Shown here: one piece after another, positions 4,442 through 5,430 of the stretch
Numbering within the stretch: position 1 is the stretch's first letter
How the letters are laid out: the number at the start of each line of letters is the position of its first letter
DNA from: Gammaproteobacteria bacterium
Lineage (GTDB): Bacteria > Pseudomonadota > Gammaproteobacteria > Burkholderiales > Burkholderiaceae_C
Reading direction: 5' to 3'
DNA length: 5,430 nt
Assembly: GCA_030054245.1 (NCBI GenBank)
Contig: JASGCH010000107.1
Coordinates: forward strand, 1-5,430
The notes under the pieces: generated by a model
The model's input: only the letters and a program-made list of their open reading frames with translations
What the model was told of the DNA's origin: nothing
The model's database searches: none
Made by a program: the position numbers and the translations under genes

Positions 4442-5430
4442 GTGTCTCTTAAAGTATATATAAAAACTTCTGGCTGTCAGATGAATGAGTATGATTCAGC
4501 TAAAATCCTCGATATTCTTGAGGCTACCGAAGGCTATAGCCAAACAGAAGCCGTAGAGCATGCCGATTTAATAGTCTTAAATACTTGTTCTGTTAGGGAG
4601 AAGGCTCAAGAAAAATTGTTCTCTGATCTGGGCAGAATTCGTAAACTTAAACCTGCAAGAGCCAAAATTGCGGTTGGTGGTTGTGTTGCATCTCAAGAAG
4701 GGGAGGGGGTATTGCAAAGAGCGCCTTATGTCGATGTGGTATTTGGACCCCAAACTTTGCATCGCCTGCCTGCGTTGATAGAGGAAAGGCAAAAAACTGG
4801 TCGTCCACAGATTGATTTAAGTTTTCCTGAAATTGAAAAGTTTGACCACTTACCTGAACCTAAAGTAAACGGGCCCACTGCATTTGTGAGTATTATGGAA
4901 GGGTGTTCTAAATATTGTAGTTTTTGCGTAGTACCCTATACCCGTGGAGATGAGTTTAGTCGCGAGGTTGGCTCTGTCATGCAAGAAATTGAACAATTAG
5001 CACGACAAGGCGTGAGGGAAGTTACTTTATTGGGACAAAATGTCAATGCTTATTTGGCTTCTTGGGGTAGCTGGCTGCCAGCTGAGGGAGAAAGTTGTAA
5101 TTTTTCTCAATTATTACACTTGGTTGCTCAAATTAAAGGGATAGATAGAATTCGCTATACTACGAGCCATCCTATAGAATTTTCAGATCAGCTGATAGCA
5201 TCTTATCGTACCATTGCCAAATTGGTCAACCATGTTCACTTACCAGTTCAACATGGCAGTGATAAAATTTTGATGGCTATGAAAAGGGGATATTCGGTTT
5301 TGGAATACAAAAGTCGGATTAGAAAACTACGCCAAATTCGCCCTAACCTGTCGATTAGTTCAGATTTTATAGTCGGATTTCCGGGCGAAACAGAAAAAGA
5401 TTTTCAGTTATTGCTGAACCTAGTTGAAGA
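4442..5430 (+). CDS. miaB: tRNA-2-methylthio-N6-dimethylallyladenosine synthase, partial (first 329 residues)
   Basis: A radical-SAM methylthiotransferase that converts i6A37 to ms2i6A37 in tRNAs reading codons beginning with U. Residues 1-329 of roughly 440-450 are present; the C-terminal TRAM domain lies beyond the right edge. The N-terminal domain carries the auxiliary cluster cysteines Cys12 (GCQMNEYDSA), Cys49 (NTCSVREKAQEK) and Cys81 (GGCVASQEGE). The radical-SAM motif CSKYCSFC gives Cys155, Cys159 and Cys162, followed by VVPYTRG. LLGQNVNAY, TTSHPIEFSD, HLPVQHGSD and SSDFIVGFPGET are all typical of gammaproteobacterial MiaB. The GTG at 4442 is the only possible start: an in-frame TAA lies at 4433-4435 with only two non-start codons between. 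No Shine-Dalgarno sequence beyond AAGG touching the start is seen. Confidence 0.97.
   Translation, partial: MSLKVYIKTSGCQMNEYDSAKILDILEATEGYSQTEAVEHADLIVLNTCSVREKAQEKLFSDLGRIRKLKPARAKIAVGGCVASQEGEGVLQRAPYVDVVFGPQTLHRLPALIEERQKTGRPQIDLSFPEIEKFDHLPEPKVNGPTAFVSIMEGCSKYCSFCVVPYTRGDEFSREVGSVMQEIEQLARQGVREVTLLGQNVNAYLASWGSWLPAEGESCNFSQLLHLVAQIKGIDRIRYTTSHPIEFSDQLIASYRTIAKLVNHVHLPVQHGSDKILMAMKRGYSVLEYKSRIRKLRQIRPNLSISSDFIVGFPGETEKDFQLLLNLVE

Noticed and set aside
4577..4792. Minus-strand ORF opposite miaB
   Set aside because: A shadow of the clear MiaB frame.

Overview
The window looks like chromosomal DNA of a gammaproteobacterium. The partial MiaB at the right end follows the enteric MiaB layout almost block by block, and the S20 protein has the gammaproteobacterial C-terminal half. 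Base composition is moderate to low in GC, most starts lack a clear Shine-Dalgarno sequence, and the spaces between genes are long and full of repeats. That would fit a Legionellales/Coxiellaceae-like genome, but this placement is an inference; no marker here fixes the genus.

Layout. Positions 1-1426 hold two genes of a metal-ion ABC importer on the minus strand: the ATPase (686-1426), then the start of the membrane permease (272 to beyond the left edge). They are separated by 413 bases containing a 140-bp palindromic repeat. Positions 1427-2407 contain no convincing gene and are mostly a cluster of related palindromic repeats. Positions 2408-3694 form a plus-strand pair: rpsT (ribosomal protein S20) and, 3 bases after its stop, an unrecognised proline-rich lipoprotein with a TTG start. 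Positions 3695-4071 are again repeats. A small minus-strand cupin gene (4072-4368) is divergent from miaB (4442 to beyond the right edge), which encodes the tRNA ms2i6A37 methylthiotransferase.

The striking element is the repeat family. At least eight units or fragments share termini close to AAGACYRTTGC...GCAAYRGTCTT and shared internal blocks (around AGTACAAGGCTTAGTGG, GCAACCAGCGGAATTTACT and GGGTTATGGG). Lengths range from about 80 to 230 bp and both orientations occur. They occupy only intergenic DNA and look like small non-autonomous elements (MITE-like or large REP/ERIC-like palindromes). No transposase is present. One pair of matching termini encloses the cupin gene, and a 28-nt exact inverted match flanks the rpsT-lipoprotein pair.

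The genes do not form one pathway: metal uptake, translation, envelope, a small cupin and tRNA modification. I see no defence or biosynthetic system. The features most worth following up are the repeat family and the lipoprotein with its C9 tract.
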